Assembly: GCF_933775445.1 (NCBI RefSeq)
Contig: NW_026089403.1
Coordinates: forward strand, 310,001-374,000
From: Argentina anserina
Taxonomy: Eukaryota > Streptophyta > Magnoliopsida > Rosales > Rosaceae
Direction: 5' to 3'
Length of the DNA: 64,000 bases
Numbering within the stretch: the first letter of the stretch is position 1; each line of letters begins with the position of its first letter. Under the pieces are notes generated by a model. It had not been told where the DNA came from, did no database searches, and saw nothing but the letters and a program-made list of their open reading frames with translations. The position numbers were made by a program, and so were the translations under genes. This document shows, piece by piece, positions 38,201 to 50,581 of the stretch.

Positions 38201-38990
38201 AGTGTGGGAGTGTGTTTCTTTCAAACTGAGTATCTTTACATCGTTTGCGTATCTTTACTATTCCAATTGTGTATCTTTTCATTTCTCGTTTAAGTATCTT
38301 TCTGTAAGGCTTCTGATGCGAGTTTCTATTGTATTTGAGAGTTTTGCAAGTGTGGGAGTGTGTTTCTTTCAAACTGAGTATCTTTACATCGTTTGCGTAT
38401 CTTTACTATTCCAATTGTGTATCTTTTCATTTCTCGTTTGAGTATCTTTCTGTAAGGCTTTCTGATGCGAGTTTCTATTGTATTTGAGAGTTTTGCAAGT
38501 GTGGGAGTGTGTTTCTTTCAAACTGAGTATCTTTACATCGTTTGCCTATCTTTACTATTCCAATTGTGTATCTTTACATCGTTTGCGTATCTTTACTATT
38601 CCAATTGTGTATCTTTTCATTTCTCGTTTGAGTATCTTTCTGTAAGGCTTCTGATGCGAGTTTCTATTGTATTTGAGAAATTTGCAAGTGTGGGAGTGTG
38701 TTTCTTTCAAACTGAGTATCTTTACATCGTTTGCGTATCTTTACTATTCCAATTGTGTATCTTTTCATTTCTCGTTTGAGTATCTTTCTGTAAGGCTTCT
38801 GATGCGAGTTTCTATTGTATTTGAGAGTTTTGCAAGTGTGGGAGTGTGTTTCTTTCAAACTGAGTATCTTTACATCGTTTGCCTATCTTTACTATTCCAA
38901 TTGTGTATCTTTACATCGTTTGCGTATCTTTACTATTCCAATTGTGTATCTTTTCATTTCTCGTTTGAGTATCTTTCTGTAAGGTTTTCT

Positions 38991-41900
38991 GATGCGAGTT
39001 TCTATTGTATTTGAGAGTTTTGCAAGTGTGGGAGTGTGTTTCTTTCAAACTGAGTATCTTTACATCGTTTGCGTATCTTTACTATTCCAACTGTGTATCT
39101 TTTCATTTCTCGTTTGAGTATCTTTCTGTAAGGCTTCTGATGCGAGTTTCTATTGTATTTGAGAGTTTTGCAAGTGTGGGAGTGTGTTTCTTTCAAACTG
39201 AGTATCTTTACATCGTTTGCCTATCTTTACTATTCCAATTGTGTATCTTTACATCGTTTGCTTATCTTTACTATTCCAATTGTGTATCTTTTCATTTCTC
39301 GTTTGAGTCTCTTTCTGTAAGGCTTCTGATGCGAGTTTCTATTGTATTTGAGAGTTTTGCAAGTGTGGGAGTGTGTTTCTGTCAAACTGAGTATCTTTAT
39401 ATCGTTTGCGTATCTTTAATATTCCAATTGTGTATCTTTTCATTTCTCGTTTGAGTATCTTTCTGTAAGGCTTCTGATGCGAGTTTCTATTGTATTTGAG
39501 AGTTTTGCAAGTGTGGGAGTGTGTTTCTTTCAAACTGAGTATCTTTACATCGTTTGCCTATCTTTACTATTCCAATTGTGTATCTTTACATCTTTTGCGT
39601 ATCTTTACTATTCCAATTGTGTATCTTTTCATTTCTCGTTTGAGTATCTTTCTGTAAGGTTTTCTGATGCGAGTTTCTATTGTATTTGAGAGTTTTGCAA
39701 GTGTGGGAGTGTGTTTCTTTCAAACTGAGTATCTTTATATCGTTTGCGTATCTTTACTATTCCAACTGTGTATCTTTTCATTTCTCGTTTGAGTATCTTT
39801 CTGTAAGGCTTCTGATGCGAGTTTCTATTGTATTTGAGAGTTTTGCAAGTGTGGGAGTGTGTTTCTTTCAAACTGAGTATCTTTACATCGTTTGCCTATC
39901 TTTACTATTCCAATTGTGTATCTTTACATCGTTTGCGTATCTTTACTATTCCAATTGTGTATCTTTTCATTTCTCGTTTGAGTATCTTTCTGTAAGGCTT
40001 CTGATGCGAGTTTCTATTGTATTTGAGAGTTTTGCAAGTGTGGGAGTGTGTTTCTTTCAAACTGAGTATCTTTACATCGTTTGCCTATCTTTACTATTCC
40101 AATTGTGTATCTTTACATCGTTTGCGTATCTTTACTATTCCAATTGTGTATCTTTTCATTTCTCGTTTGAGTATCTTTCTGTAAGGTTTTCTGATGCGAG
40201 TTTCTATTGTATTTGAGAGTTTTGCAAGTGTGGGAGTGTGTTTCTTTCAAACTGAGTATCTTTACATCGTTTGCGTATCTTTACTATTCCAACTGTGTAT
40301 CTTTTCATTTCTCGTTTGAGTATCTTTCTGTAAGGCTTCTGATGCGAGTTTCTATTGTATTTGAGAGTTTTGCAAGTGTGGGAGTGTGTTTCTGTCAAAC
40401 TGAGTATCTTTATATCGTTTGCGTATCTTTAATATTCCAATTGTGTATCTTTTCATTTCTCGTTTGAGTATCTTTCTGTAAGGCTTCTGATGCGAGTTTC
40501 TATTGTATTTGAGAGTTTTGCAAGTGTGGGAATGTGTTTCTTTCAAACTGAGTATCTTTACATCGTTTGCGTATCTTTACTATTCCAATTGTGTATCTTT
40601 TCATTTCTCGTTTGAGTATCTTTCTGTATGGTTTTCTGATGCGAGTTTCTATTGTATTTGAGAGTTTTGCAAGTGTGGGAGTGTGTTTCTTTCAAACTGA
40701 GTATCTTTACATCGTTTGCCTATCTTTACTATTCCAATTGTGTATCTTTACATCTTTTGCGTATCTTTAATATTCCAATTGTGTATCTTTTCATTTCTCG
40801 TTTGAGTATCTTTCTGTAAGGTTTTCTGATGCGAGTTTCTATTGTATTTGAGAGTTTTGCAAGTGTGGGAGTGTGTTTCTTTCAAACTGAGTATCTTTAC
40901 ATCGTTTGCGTATCTTTACTATTCCAACTGTGTATCTTTTCATTTCTCGTTTGAGTATCTTTCTGTAAGGCTTCTGATGCGAGTTTCTATTGTATTTGAG
41001 AGTTTTGCAAGTGTGGGAGTGTGTTTCTTTCAAACTGAGTATCTTTACATCGTTTGCCTATCTTTACTATTCCAATTGTGTATCTTTACATCGTTTGCGT
41101 ATCTTTACTATTCCAATTGTGTATCTTTTCATTTCTCGTTTGAGTATCTTTCTGTAAGGTTTTCTGATGCGAGTTTCTATTGTATTTGAGAGTTTTGCAA
41201 GTGTGGGAGTGTGTTTCTTTCAAACTGAGTATCTTTACATCGTTTGCGTATCTTTACTATTCCAACTGTGTATCTTTTCATTTCTCGTTTGAGTATCTTT
41301 CTGTAAGGCTTCTGATGCGAGTTTCTATTGTATTTGAGAGTTTTGCAAGTGTGGGAGTGTGTTTCTTTCAAACTGAGTATCTTTACATCGTTTGCCTATC
41401 TTTACTATTCCAATTGTGTATCTTTACATCGTTTGCATATCTTTACTATTCCAATTGTGTATCTTTTCATTTCTCGTTTGAGTATCTTTCTGTAAGACTT
41501 CTGATGCGAGTTTCTATTGTATTTGAGAGTTTTGCAAGTGTGGGAGTGTGTTTCTGTCAAACTGAGTATCTTTATATCGTTTGCGTATCTTTACTATTCC
41601 AATTGTGTATCTTTTCATTTCTCGTTTGAGTATCTTTCTGTAAGGCTTCTGATGCGAGTTTCTATTGTATTTGAGAGTTTTGCAAGTGTGGGAGTGTGTT
41701 TCTTTCAAACTGAGTATCTTTACATCGTTTGCCTATCTTCACTATTCCAATTGTGTATCTTTACATCTTTTGCGTATCTTTACTATTCGAATTGTGTATC
41801 TTTTCATTTCTCGTTTGAGTATCTTTCTGTAAGGTTTTCTGATGCGAGTTTCTATTGTATTTGAGAGTTTTGCAAGTGTGGGAGTGTGTTTCTTTCAAAC

Positions 41901-43200
41901 TAAGTATCTTTACATCGTTTGCGTATCTTTACTATTCCAACTGTGTATCTTTTCATTTCTCGTTTGAGTATCTTTCTGTAAGGCTTCTGATGCGAGTTTC
42001 TATTGTATTTGAGAGTTTTGCAAGTGTGGGAGTGTGTTTCTTTCAAACTGAGTATCTTTACATCGTTTGCCTATCTTTACTATTCCAATTGTGTATCTTT
42101 ACATCGTTTGCGTATCTTTACTATTCCAATTGTGTATCTTTTCATTTCTCGTTTGAGTATCTTTCTGTAAGGTTTTCTGATGCGAGTTTCTATTGTATTT
42201 GAGAGTTTTGCAAGTGTGGGAGTGTGTTTCTTTCAAACTGAGTATCTTTACATCGTTTGCGTATCTTTACTATTCCAACTGTGTATCTTTTCATTTCTCG
42301 TTTGAGTATCTTTCTGTAAGGCTTCTGATGCGAGTTTCTATTGTATTTGAGAGTTTTGCAAGTGTGGGAGTGTGTTTCTTTCAAACTGAGTATCTTTACA
42401 TCGTTTGCCTATCTTTACTATTCCAATTGTGTATCTTTACATCGTTTGCATATCTTTACTATTCCAATTGTGTATCTTTTCATTTCTCGTTTGAGTATCT
42501 TTCTGTAAGACTTCTGATGCGAGTTTCTATTGTATTTGAGAGTTTTGCAAGTGTGGGAGTGTGTTTCTGTCAAACTGAGTATCTTTATATCGTTTGCGTA
42601 TCTTTAATATTCCAATTGTGTATCTTTTCATTTCTCGTTTGAGTATCTTTCTGTAAGGCTTCTGATGCGAGTTTCTATTGTATTTGAGAGTTTTGCAAGT
42701 GTGGGAGTGTGTTTCTTTCAAACTGAGTATCTTTACATCGTTTGCCTATCTTTACTATTCCAATTGTGTATCTTTACATCTTTTGCGTATCTTTACTATT
42801 CGAATTGTGTATCTTTTCATTTCTCGTTTGAGTATCTTTCTGTAAGGTTTTCTGATGCGAGTTTCTATTGTATTTGAGAGTTTTGCAAGTGTGGGAGTGT
42901 GTTTCTTTCAAACTAAGTATCTTTACATCGTTTGCGTATCTTTACTATTCCAACTGTGTATCTTTTCATTTCTCGTTTGAGTATCTTTCTGTAAGGCTTC
43001 TGATGCGAGTTTCTATTGTATTTGAGAGTTTTGCAAGTGTGGGAGTGTGTTTCTTTCAAACTGAGTATCTTTACATCGTTTGCCTATCTTTACTATTCCA
43101 ATTGTGTATCTTTACATCGTTTGCGTATCTTTACTATTCCAATTGTGTATCTTTTCATTTCTCGTTTGAGTATCTTTCTGTAAGGCTTCTGATGCGAGTT
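38991..43200 (+). repeat. Satellite domain V: 338-bp dimers and 1013-bp HOR
   Basis: Dimers of one 148-bp and one 190-bp monomer (337-338 bp) repeat from about 39005. Groups of three dimers form a 1013-bp unit marked by TTTCTGTCAAACTG with TTTATATCG near 39380, 40390, 41552 and 42565 (spacings 1013, 1162, 1013). Other markers are CCAACTGTGTATC in the short monomer and TACATCTTTTGCG. Confidence 0.75.
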
Positions 43201-44767
43201 TCTATTGTATTTGAGAAATTTGCAAGTGTGGGAGTGTGTTTCTTTCAAACTGAGTATCTTTACATCGTTTGCCTATCTTTACTATTCCAATTGTGTATCT
43301 TTTCATTTATCGTTTGAGTATCTTTCTGTAAGGCTTCTGATGCGAGTTTCTATTGTATTTGAGAAATTTGCAAGTGTGGGAGTGTGTTTCTTTCAAACTG
43401 AGTATCTTTACATCGTTTGCCTATCTTTACTATTCCAATTGTGTATCTTTTCATTTATCGTTTGAGTATCTTTCTGTAAGGCTTCTGATGCGAGTTTCTA
43501 TTGTATTTGAGAGTTTTGCAAGTGTGGGAGTGTGTTTCTTTCAAACTAAGTATCTTTACATCGTTTGCGTATCTTTACTATTCCAATTGTGTATCTTTTC
43601 ATTTCTCGTTTGAGTATCTTTCTGTAAGGTTTTCTGATGCGAGTTTCTATTGTATTTGAGAGTTTTGCAAGTGTGGGAGTGTGTTTCTTTCAAACTGAGT
43701 ATCTTTACATCGTTTGCCTATCTTTACTATTCCAATTGTGTATCTTTACATCGTTTGCGTATCTTTACTATTCCAATTGTGTATCTTTTCATTTCTCAGT
43801 TGAGTATCTTTCTGTAAGGCTTCTGATGCGAGTTTCTATTGTATTTGAGAGTTTTGCAAGTGTGGGAGTGTGTTTCTTTCAAACTGAGTATCTTTACATC
43901 GTCTGCATATCTTTACTATTCCAATTGTGTATCTTTACATCGTTGGCGTATCTTTACTATTCCAATTGTGTATCTTTTCATTTCTCGTTTGAGTATCTTT
44001 CTGTAAGGCTTCTGATGCGAGTTTCTATAGTATTTGAGCGTTTTGCAAGTGTGGGAGTGTGTTTCTTTCAAACTGAGTATCTTTACATCGTTTGCCTATC
44101 TTTACTATTCCAATTGTGTATCTTTACATCGTTTGCGTATCTTTACTATTCGAATTGTGTATCTTTTCATTTCTCGTTTGAGTATCTTTCTGTAAGGCTT
44201 TCGGATGCGAGTTTCTATTCAATTTGAGAGTTTTGCAAGTGTGGGAGTGTGCTTCTTTCAAACTGAGTATCTTTACTTCGTTTGCCTATCTTTACTATTC
44301 CAATTGTGTATCTTTAAATCGTTTGCGTATCTTTACTACTCCAATTGTGTATCTTTACATCGTTTGCGTATCTTTACTATTCCAATTGTGTATCTTTTCA
44401 TTTCTCGTTTGAGTATCTTTCTGTAAGGCTTCTGATGCGAGTTTCTATTGTATTTGAGAGTTTTGCAAGTGTGGGAGTGTGTTTCTTTCAAACTGAGTAT
44501 CTTTAAATCGTTTGCGTATCTTTACTATTCCAATTGTGTATCTTTTCATTTCTCGTTTGAGTATCTTTCTGTAAGGCTTCTGATGCAAGTTTCTATTGTA
44601 TTTGAGAGTTTTGCAAGTGTGGGAGTGTGTTTCTTTCAAACTGAGTATCTTTACATCGTTTGCGTATCTTTACTATTCCAATTGTGTATCTTTTCATTTC
44701 TCGTTTAAGTATCTTTCTGTAAGGCTTCTGATGTGAGTTTCTATTGTATTTGAGAGTTTTGCAAGTG
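43201..44767 (+). repeat. Satellite domain VI: end next to the retroelement
   Basis: Monomers continue in the same orientation but carry private changes: TCTCAGTTG, ATCGTCTGC, CGTTGGCG, TATAGTATTTGAGCG, CTACTCCAATT and GATGCAAG. Two consecutive monomers (about 43200-43480) share GAGAAATTTGC with TTCATTTATCG, a local duplication. The last monomer stops at GCAAGTG, directly followed by the LTR end of element A, so the break lies inside a monomer. Confidence 0.75.
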
Positions 44768-46961
44768 TGATCGGTTCGATTACTCGAGATCAATATTAAC
44801 CCTGTAAGCATCGTTAGTAGTATAAAGCAAGAGGGTATCGTTCACAAACCGGGGATCCAACCAGGGTAAAGAATCACAAACATTTAACAACGAATTCATA
44901 AGAGTTTAAAAGATTTGAGATATATTTCGATTCAAACATAAAAATAAATCCTAAACTAATATATACATGTGATCAACCAACCAACACATAAACATCACCA
45001 AACAAATCGTCACAAGTAGCTTCAAAATCATAATCTCATCCTATGCAAACACCGAGCCTTAGCGGACAAGTATTGAGTGAACAAACAACAACCTAATACC
45101 GAACTAGGTTACTTAGCGCATCCCTAACTCGAAACATGGCCTGGTAATCCTATCTTAGCGCTTAGAAATTACAAGGTAACATGTCATTCTCAATCTTACC
45201 ACTTCATTGATTCATCTCTTATCTAATTACTTAGCGCATCTTAGATAACAAACGGATCATGGTTAATTCCTAGTGATTACTAACAAGTCAAGCATGTCAC
45301 TTACTTTAACAAGTTATCAAAAACACTTAAGAATCCTATATGCAAAACTAACTTAGCGCCTTGAATCACATATAGTTAACGCCCAAGAAAGAGAATCATT
45401 AAATCATTGAATTATAAACTCACGATATCTACATAGAAATCATAGACAACAAAATCAGAACTACTTTATAACATCTTGCAAAATCGTAAACTACATGAGA
45501 GTATTCCACAAATTCGGAACTAGCCAAAAACATAAACACAACATCACACAAAGAATCCAAACCGAAAACATAAGTGAAGAAGTAACGAGTTACACTTTGT
45601 AAATCTCCTTAGCGGTATCAAAACAAGGCAGCACGGCTTCAACTTGAATGGCAATCCGAGGCGTAGCGCTTTGGATCGAATGGAATGAAGGGAAGATGGT
45701 GTTTTCGCCTTGAATGGCTTTGAGGATGATGAGTAGTGTTTAAGGCAGAGCTTTGGCTAGTCTTGTGAGCAAGGTTGATGATCCTTTCTGTGGAATTGAG
45801 GTGCTATATATAGAGGAAGAAACCCAAGGGAGGATGGCCACAAAGTCCACAAAGTTGAAACCAAATTGGTTGAGGTTTCCTAGATTCGGCAGATTTGACC
45901 TTTGTCCCTTGTTGTGGCCATAACTTTCTCTAGAAAATAGATATTGAGATGATTCCAACTGGCAATTTCAACTAGACTTCCGTGGCTTTTCATCCATATA
46001 AGGTACATTTTCTCAATCATTTTGAGCTGTCCAGGGGAGCCCGTCAAAGATGGATGATCTGCACTGCAGAATTCTGATTTCTATAAGGATTGCATATCTT
46101 TTGCATTAATTACATATCTTCTTCCTCCTTTATTGCTGATTTCTTTTGCACAAATTTCTTCCTTTGAATTAGGGAGGCAGCAAAAGTCTTAATTGTTGCA
46201 GCCATGTTTGATTTTTCTTACCTCTCCTCATTAAATTTGCTGCATGCCTTCTTTGACTTTCTTGCCTCTTCTCATTTAATTTGCTGCATGCCTTCTTTGA
46301 CATTCTTTGGTGCTGGGATTTATGGACATTCTGATATATATTTGTGCTCTATTTGCAGGAGGAACAAAGTCCCAAGTTTCCCTCATAGCCCTTGGATCAA
46401 AAGCAAATCAATGGCTGAGATAATTCCGCCGAGTTCACTGGACCTCCGATCAATGATTCAGTCATATCTCTCTGTAGGAATAAGATATTGATTTGATTCC
46501 AAATCCTACAGAAACTAGACTCAAATACCTTTATTTCCATATAAAGTAGGTCTTCTAACTCAATCGGAGCTATCTAGGGGAGCCCGTCGAAGTTGGACTA
46601 TGAATATTGACAGCATTTTGATTCTTGAATGGATTGGGCTTTTAAGTGTATTTTCTTCTCTTTCCTTGTGGAACTAGGATTGCTTTCCTTCTCCAACATG
46701 GATTTGTATTTCCTAATAAGAATAAGTATGTTAGAAACAAAGAAATACGAAAGGATGAATCCTACTCGAACAAGGAATCATATCTCAACAAGGATTATTA
46801 ACACTTAGCACGATTTCATCATCAATTCACTCATAATTGATATAAGCTCTACCTAGACACTTATTCTTACAAAAGAAACTAAAACATACTAAATAAGAGG
46901 TAACAAAGAGTAAGAATAGGGCATAATCACATTAAGAACGTCACACTTTGTGCTCCTATCA
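44768..46961 (-). repeat. Element A 3' LTR (2194 bp, complete)
   Basis: Read on the minus strand it starts TGATAGGAGCACAAAG at 46961 and ends CCGATCA at 44768, with TGAT/ATCA inverted termini. U3 (about 45830-46961) aligns well with LTR1-3 of element B. The U5 portion (about 44990-45730) is strongly diverged apart from its last 230 bp, and carries six copies of CTTAGCG(C/G) as read on the plus strand. It contains the 44-bp duplication (46214-46301), a TATA box and two copies of the GACGGGCTCCCCTGGA-type module. Confidence 0.92.
45805..45812 (-). promoter_or_regulatory. TATA box of element A 3' LTR
   Basis: TATATATA lies in the context CTC-TATATATA-GCACCTC on the minus strand, conserved in all LTRs of the window. 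It would place transcription start about 30 bp further along the minus strand and so divides U3 from R. Position and conservation support it; no transcript evidence is available. Confidence 0.65.
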
Positions 46962-46975
46962 ACAACCCCACACTT
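46962..46975 (-). promoter_or_regulatory. Polypurine tract (PPT) of element A
   Basis: The minus-strand sequence AAGTGTGGGGTTGT abuts the LTR start TGATAGG. By position this primes plus-strand DNA synthesis. It is G-rich rather than purely purine. An exact second copy lies 882 bp upstream in the interior, at 47844-47857. Confidence 0.65.
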
Positions 46976-47710
46976 AAGCTTTGCTAGTCCCTTAGCAAAT
47001 AATAGAAAAGGGAAACAAAAACATAAAACAAAAATCAAAACAACTAAACTAATGACTCAACTATAATGCCTTCAACATTTTGTCTCAAAGATCTTCAAAC
47101 TCATAGCATCAAGAATAACACTTAATCGAAATAGATAGAATGAATTCAATGGTTAATAAACATGAGATCTCGCAAAACAAGTAAGACAATGCAGAAAACA
47201 TAGGTGATATTAAGCTCGACATGTTCAAAATAAGTTCAAATTCAACTCACAAGGGATATGCACTCCGAATCTTTTCTCTCAAGAACATGGCATATGCTTA
47301 AAAGCTTTTCACACATAAGAGTTATAAACACATAGTGAATTCGAAAACCTCATGAAAGATACCAATCATATGCACAAATGAACCCTAACCATATGCTTAC
47401 TCATGAAACAAACTCCACAAATCAAGAGCTACTCATTTTAAGAATCATGCGGATCTTTATAAAAGGTAGGCTTAGGCTCGGTAAGGATATGATTTATTTA
47501 GGTAAAAGGAATCACAAAGGTCATCCTCAAGACTTAGCAGAGCAAGAATCATTCACCTTATGTCGCCATACTCCATAAAACAAGGGCCAATTTTATCATG
47601 TTGGACCCATTCTTCACTCTAAACATTGTGAAAATGGACAAAGGCTAAAGTACAACATTATTGAGCCTTCAAAAAATACATCACAACTCCAAATTCACAT
47701 CAAACGTAGC

Positions 47711-47829
47711 TATGCCGTAACTTCTTTGTATTTTTTTTATTCAAGCCGTGTTCATGTATTTTTCTCTTTTTCTTCTCACGGCATCTTTCTATTTTTTCTT
47801 CATTCTTTTCACTCTTTTCATACGGCATA
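47711..47829 (-). other. Nested inverted-repeat structure with purine-rich loops (element A)
   Basis: Outer arms TATGCCGTA (47711-47719) and TACGGCATA (47821-47829) are perfect 9-bp complements. Inside them lie GCCGTG (47745-47750) and CACGGC (47777-47782), also complementary. In the sense (minus) direction the spacers are A/G-rich. The same arrangement, with compensating changes, is found in both B interiors. An RNA fold in the 3' untranslated region is inferred. Confidence 0.6.
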
Positions 47830-47843
47830 AATACATACATAGC

Positions 47844-47857
47844 ACAACCCCACACTT
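47844..47857 (-). other. Internal duplicate of the PPT (element A)
   Basis: AAGTGTGGGGTTGT, identical to the 14 nt next to the 3' LTR, occurs here on the minus strand. It could act as a second plus-strand priming site or be a relic of duplication. Element B has AAGTGTGGGGTTGT at 61525-61538 and GAGTGTGGGGTTAT at 55860-55873 in the same relative place. Confidence 0.5.
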
Positions 47858-48531
47858 GAATCGAATCATCACTCCATATTAACATCAAATATTAGCTCTG
47901 CCAAGCCTCGAGAACAAGGTAGAGATATAACTATACTAAGCAAAGATATTAACATGTTGGTGATGAAAGAAAAGGTTTAACGTAGGCTCAAATGGGTTAA
48001 TACTAAGGTGTCCCAAGCAGGGCACAAATAAGGCATACGGCTTTTTGGTTTAAGTGGTGGAATTCTAAAAAGATCCAACAATCCTTTTCAAAATCAGAGT
48101 ATATTATGATAAAAGTTTTGAAAGTTTCACAAAGTAAGTTCTAGCATTCTCTAGTTCATTGCAATTCTATGGCATATGAATTGATCAAAATAGATGTAAT
48201 GAGGTTATATAGCCAAGAAACGATAGATTAAACTCTCCAAAGAAAGGCACATATATGGCTCGAAACTCACATAGGTTACATGAATTTAAACAAGTAAGGA
48301 ACATGCTCATTTTGTACCTAAGTTTCAAAATCCTCATCTACTACATGTTCGGACAATTTCTACACATCGATTAACCATCAAATAGCAATTAAGTTCAATT
48401 TCCAATCTTGTGATCATCTTTCAACCAATCATTCAAAGATCAACTTCATCCTAGACAGTTAAAGGCATACCTAAGACTCAAAACAAAATACAAAAAATTA
48501 TTTTTTTGATTTTATGACTCTAACATGTATA

Positions 48532-48546
48532 CCTTCCCCCACACTC
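48532..48546 (-). other. G-rich tract GAGTGTGGGGGAAGG (element A)
   Basis: The tract is nearly all purine in the sense direction and follows AATGCATGATTC. Identical copies are at 55144-55158 and 60822-60836. Words of this type commonly stand downstream of the pol region in plant Tat/Athila-like elements, as I recall; here no pol precedes it. A role in priming or RNA structure is possible but unproven. Confidence 0.5.
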
Positions 48547-49109
48547 GAATCATGCATTGTCCTCAATGAATGTCAAAATAAATAATGCAATGAAAGACAA
48601 AAGCATAGTGGAAAGAAACAAAGACACAAAAATAAAAACAGGAGAAAAAGATGAGAAATGCTCCCCCATGACGCGGTCCAACAGCTTGCATTCCATGCAT
48701 CATAACGTTTGAAAATAATCTCCGATCAGTAAGACAACAGTGGGAATTGAAAGCTAATGTTTCTAGCTTTCCAAGCATATAAAGTACGTTCGCTAACTCC
48801 AAATGAGGAGAAAGTTATGCCCCTGAAAATTTGTCACGAAAAACAAGTTCATAGAATCAAAACCTAGAATGACCTTTACCTCTTTGTACCTGAATTCCGT
48901 TGACTTAAACAGCCGGAATGGACAAGTGGCCTGAATGAAAGTTGAAGATAACACAACCAGCTTTCAATCCATATATGGCACGACTGCCCAATTAGGCCGG
49001 AAATGCTCCCTATTTTGCCGTTTCCGGACTGTAACTGCACGCGTTCTGAATTTCTGACACGACCTTGCTGCCTTCCAATTGCAACTGGGAGTGATGTTGA
49101 CCTCTAAAT

Positions 49110-49138
49110 CTAGTTCTGTAAAAAGATACAGAAACTAG
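49110..49138 (-). other. Conserved hairpin (element A)
   Basis: On the plus strand CTAGTTCTGTA pairs with TACAGAAACTAG across a 6-nt spacer, with one unpaired A. The same hairpin is at 54556-54584, and a changed version is at 60417-60445. It sits in a module that is related to a module in the LTR. Confidence 0.55.
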
Positions 49139-49413
49139 ACTCAAATACCTTTGTTTCCATATAAAGTACATATTCCAACTGCCTTTGAGCTAGGAGATAC
49201 AGTCTGCCGAAGTCGACGGACTGTTTCTGCCAGATTCTGTTGAACGAAAATTTTTGGATCTTCTTCACGTTTTCTCGAAAACTAATTGACACAAACACAA
49301 AACACATCAAAAAGAAAAAAAATAAAAACAATAAATAGAAAAGAAAACAAATTGGGTTGCCTCCCAACAAGCGCTTAAGTTTAAAGTCTAATAGCTTAGA
49401 CCGAGTTTTCCTT

Positions 49414-49614
49414 TCAATCATTTTGTAGGTGACACATTATGGGGTTTCTCCTCCGCCATTTTGGTGTCCAACCTTGTAGTATATTCTCGAGCTCATTGTT
49501 GGTCACTTCACTATAAACCTGTAGAATCTCAATTAAAATCATTAGTGAAAGTGAGAACTTACCAAACATAACATAGGACGTGAGGTCCTTAAGAGACTAT
49601 GTTCCTCTAGCCAT
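49414..49614 (-). pseudogene. Conserved 67-codon frame with an early UAG (element A), possible gag/pol relic
   Basis: The frame begins ATG-GCT-AGA-GGA-ACA and then has TAG, after which it stays open for 60 codons to a TGA. The same 201 bp without indels occurs in both B interiors (54080-54280, 59937-60137), always with the TAG in the same place. Differences among the three are mostly amino-acid changing, so there is little sign of protein selection. It ends about 30 bp before GCGCTTGTTGGG. It may be what is left when gag-pol was lost. I recognise no domain. Confidence 0.3.
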
Positions 49615-50581
49615 ATGATATTCCGTGGAATTTAAAATGCAACATGAATGAGATGCAAAATGAATACAATGCGGAATGAAATGATGAAGATGCAATGCAA
49701 AAGTTAGAGAATAACAATTAGGAAGTCATTGTATATACAAGTCACAAACATGTCAAAAGTCATTTAAATATAATAAGCACATGTTAAGGGGAAAAAGAAA
49801 CGAAAACAAGCTTAACAACCAATCCAACATAATGTCAAATCTTATGTTTAAGTTCGTTTTAATTTCTCAACTCAAAAACCTAATAAAGTATACACAATTA
49901 CAATTATTATATGTTACAACAAAATAAAATAATGACTCACAAGTTAGTTCTTTAAGTTTATAAAGTTCATACAATTCACAAGTTTTTTTTTTTTGCTGTT
50001 TCAATCAATTTCATGCTTCAACATTCTTAAGTTGTCATTCAAACAATTAAATGATCGATTGATTCTAAGTTGTAAACCAAGGTGGACGTGCGGCCTAAGT
50101 ATGGATGCCTAGACACAAGTTTGGATCATTGTTTCAGATGGCCGGATAGCTAATTCAGAGATAGTGAACATGGTAGGACTCATTTGTTGAACTATGGAGG
50201 GCAAGCCCCCTATCGACTCCATCACCGAGATGTATGTCAGTCAATAGTTCTCTGAGATCCAATTTTGGTCCCATGCACCAGAGTAATAAATGAGCGTGCC
50301 CCTTACTCAGCTAGAAACAAACTTGGGTGTTAGACAAATCTCCAAGTGTTAATAAAAGCCGCCCTCAACCTCATGCAAAAACTTTGGAAGAAAACATGAG
50401 GGGTTAAGGCTAATATTAACAAGAGGGACTTTACCTATTCCATTTGATTTACAACCTACAACAATCATTCATTCAATCATAAAAAATAACAACTTAAGAT
50501 AAAATTACTATATATTAGAACAAAGTAAGAAAAACATATACAAATTTACAATATGAACAGTGAATTCGAAATTAAAAGATT

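Larger units (their letters stand above)
27351..38990 (+). repeat. Satellite domain IV: 1580/1728-bp higher-order repeats
   Basis: Marker variants recur in register. GAGAAATTTGC monomers start near 27353, 30325, 31905, 33633, 36561 and 38667. TCTCCTTTGGCTATC occurs near 28510, 31190, 32915, 34495, 35320, 35845, 37425 and 37950. TTCGGATGCGAG plus CTTTACTTCG also recurs. Spacings of 1580, 1728 (1580 plus one 148-bp monomer), 2106 and 526 bp show one unit type shortened or lengthened by whole monomers. The variant ACTATTCGAATT is confined mainly to this domain. Confidence 0.75.
1..44767 (+). repeat. Tandem satellite array, 148-bp basic monomer
   Basis: The whole interval is one head-to-tail array without inversion or transposon. 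A typical monomer begins GTGTATCTTTTCATTTCTCG, passes through CTTCTGATGCGAGTTTC and GCAAGTGTGGGAGTGTG, and ends ACTATTCCAATT. Successive GATGCGAG sites lie 148, 189/190, about 230 or 271 bp apart; the steps come from gain of a 41-bp module. The consensus is about 35% GC with 47% T and 18% A on this strand. The array runs off the left edge and is broken at 44767 by an LTR. From the mean monomer size I estimate roughly 270 monomers (not counted). Size and homogeneity suit a plant centromeric or pericentromeric satellite, which is inference. Many short reading frames occur because the top strand has few stops; I do not call them genes. Confidence 0.97.

Noticed and set aside
1..44767. Hundreds of 60-227-codon open frames in the satellite on both strands
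   Set aside because: They follow monomer length and T-rich composition, overlap in several frames at once, and repeat with the satellite. No start context or domain supports them.
1..44767. CRISPR array
   Set aside because: The units are contiguous repeats without unique spacers, and no cas gene is present.
1..44767. CENP-B box or telomere repeat in the satellite
   Set aside because: I found no match to the CENP-B core pattern and no TTTAGGG runs. A centromere role stays a guess based on size and homogeneity.
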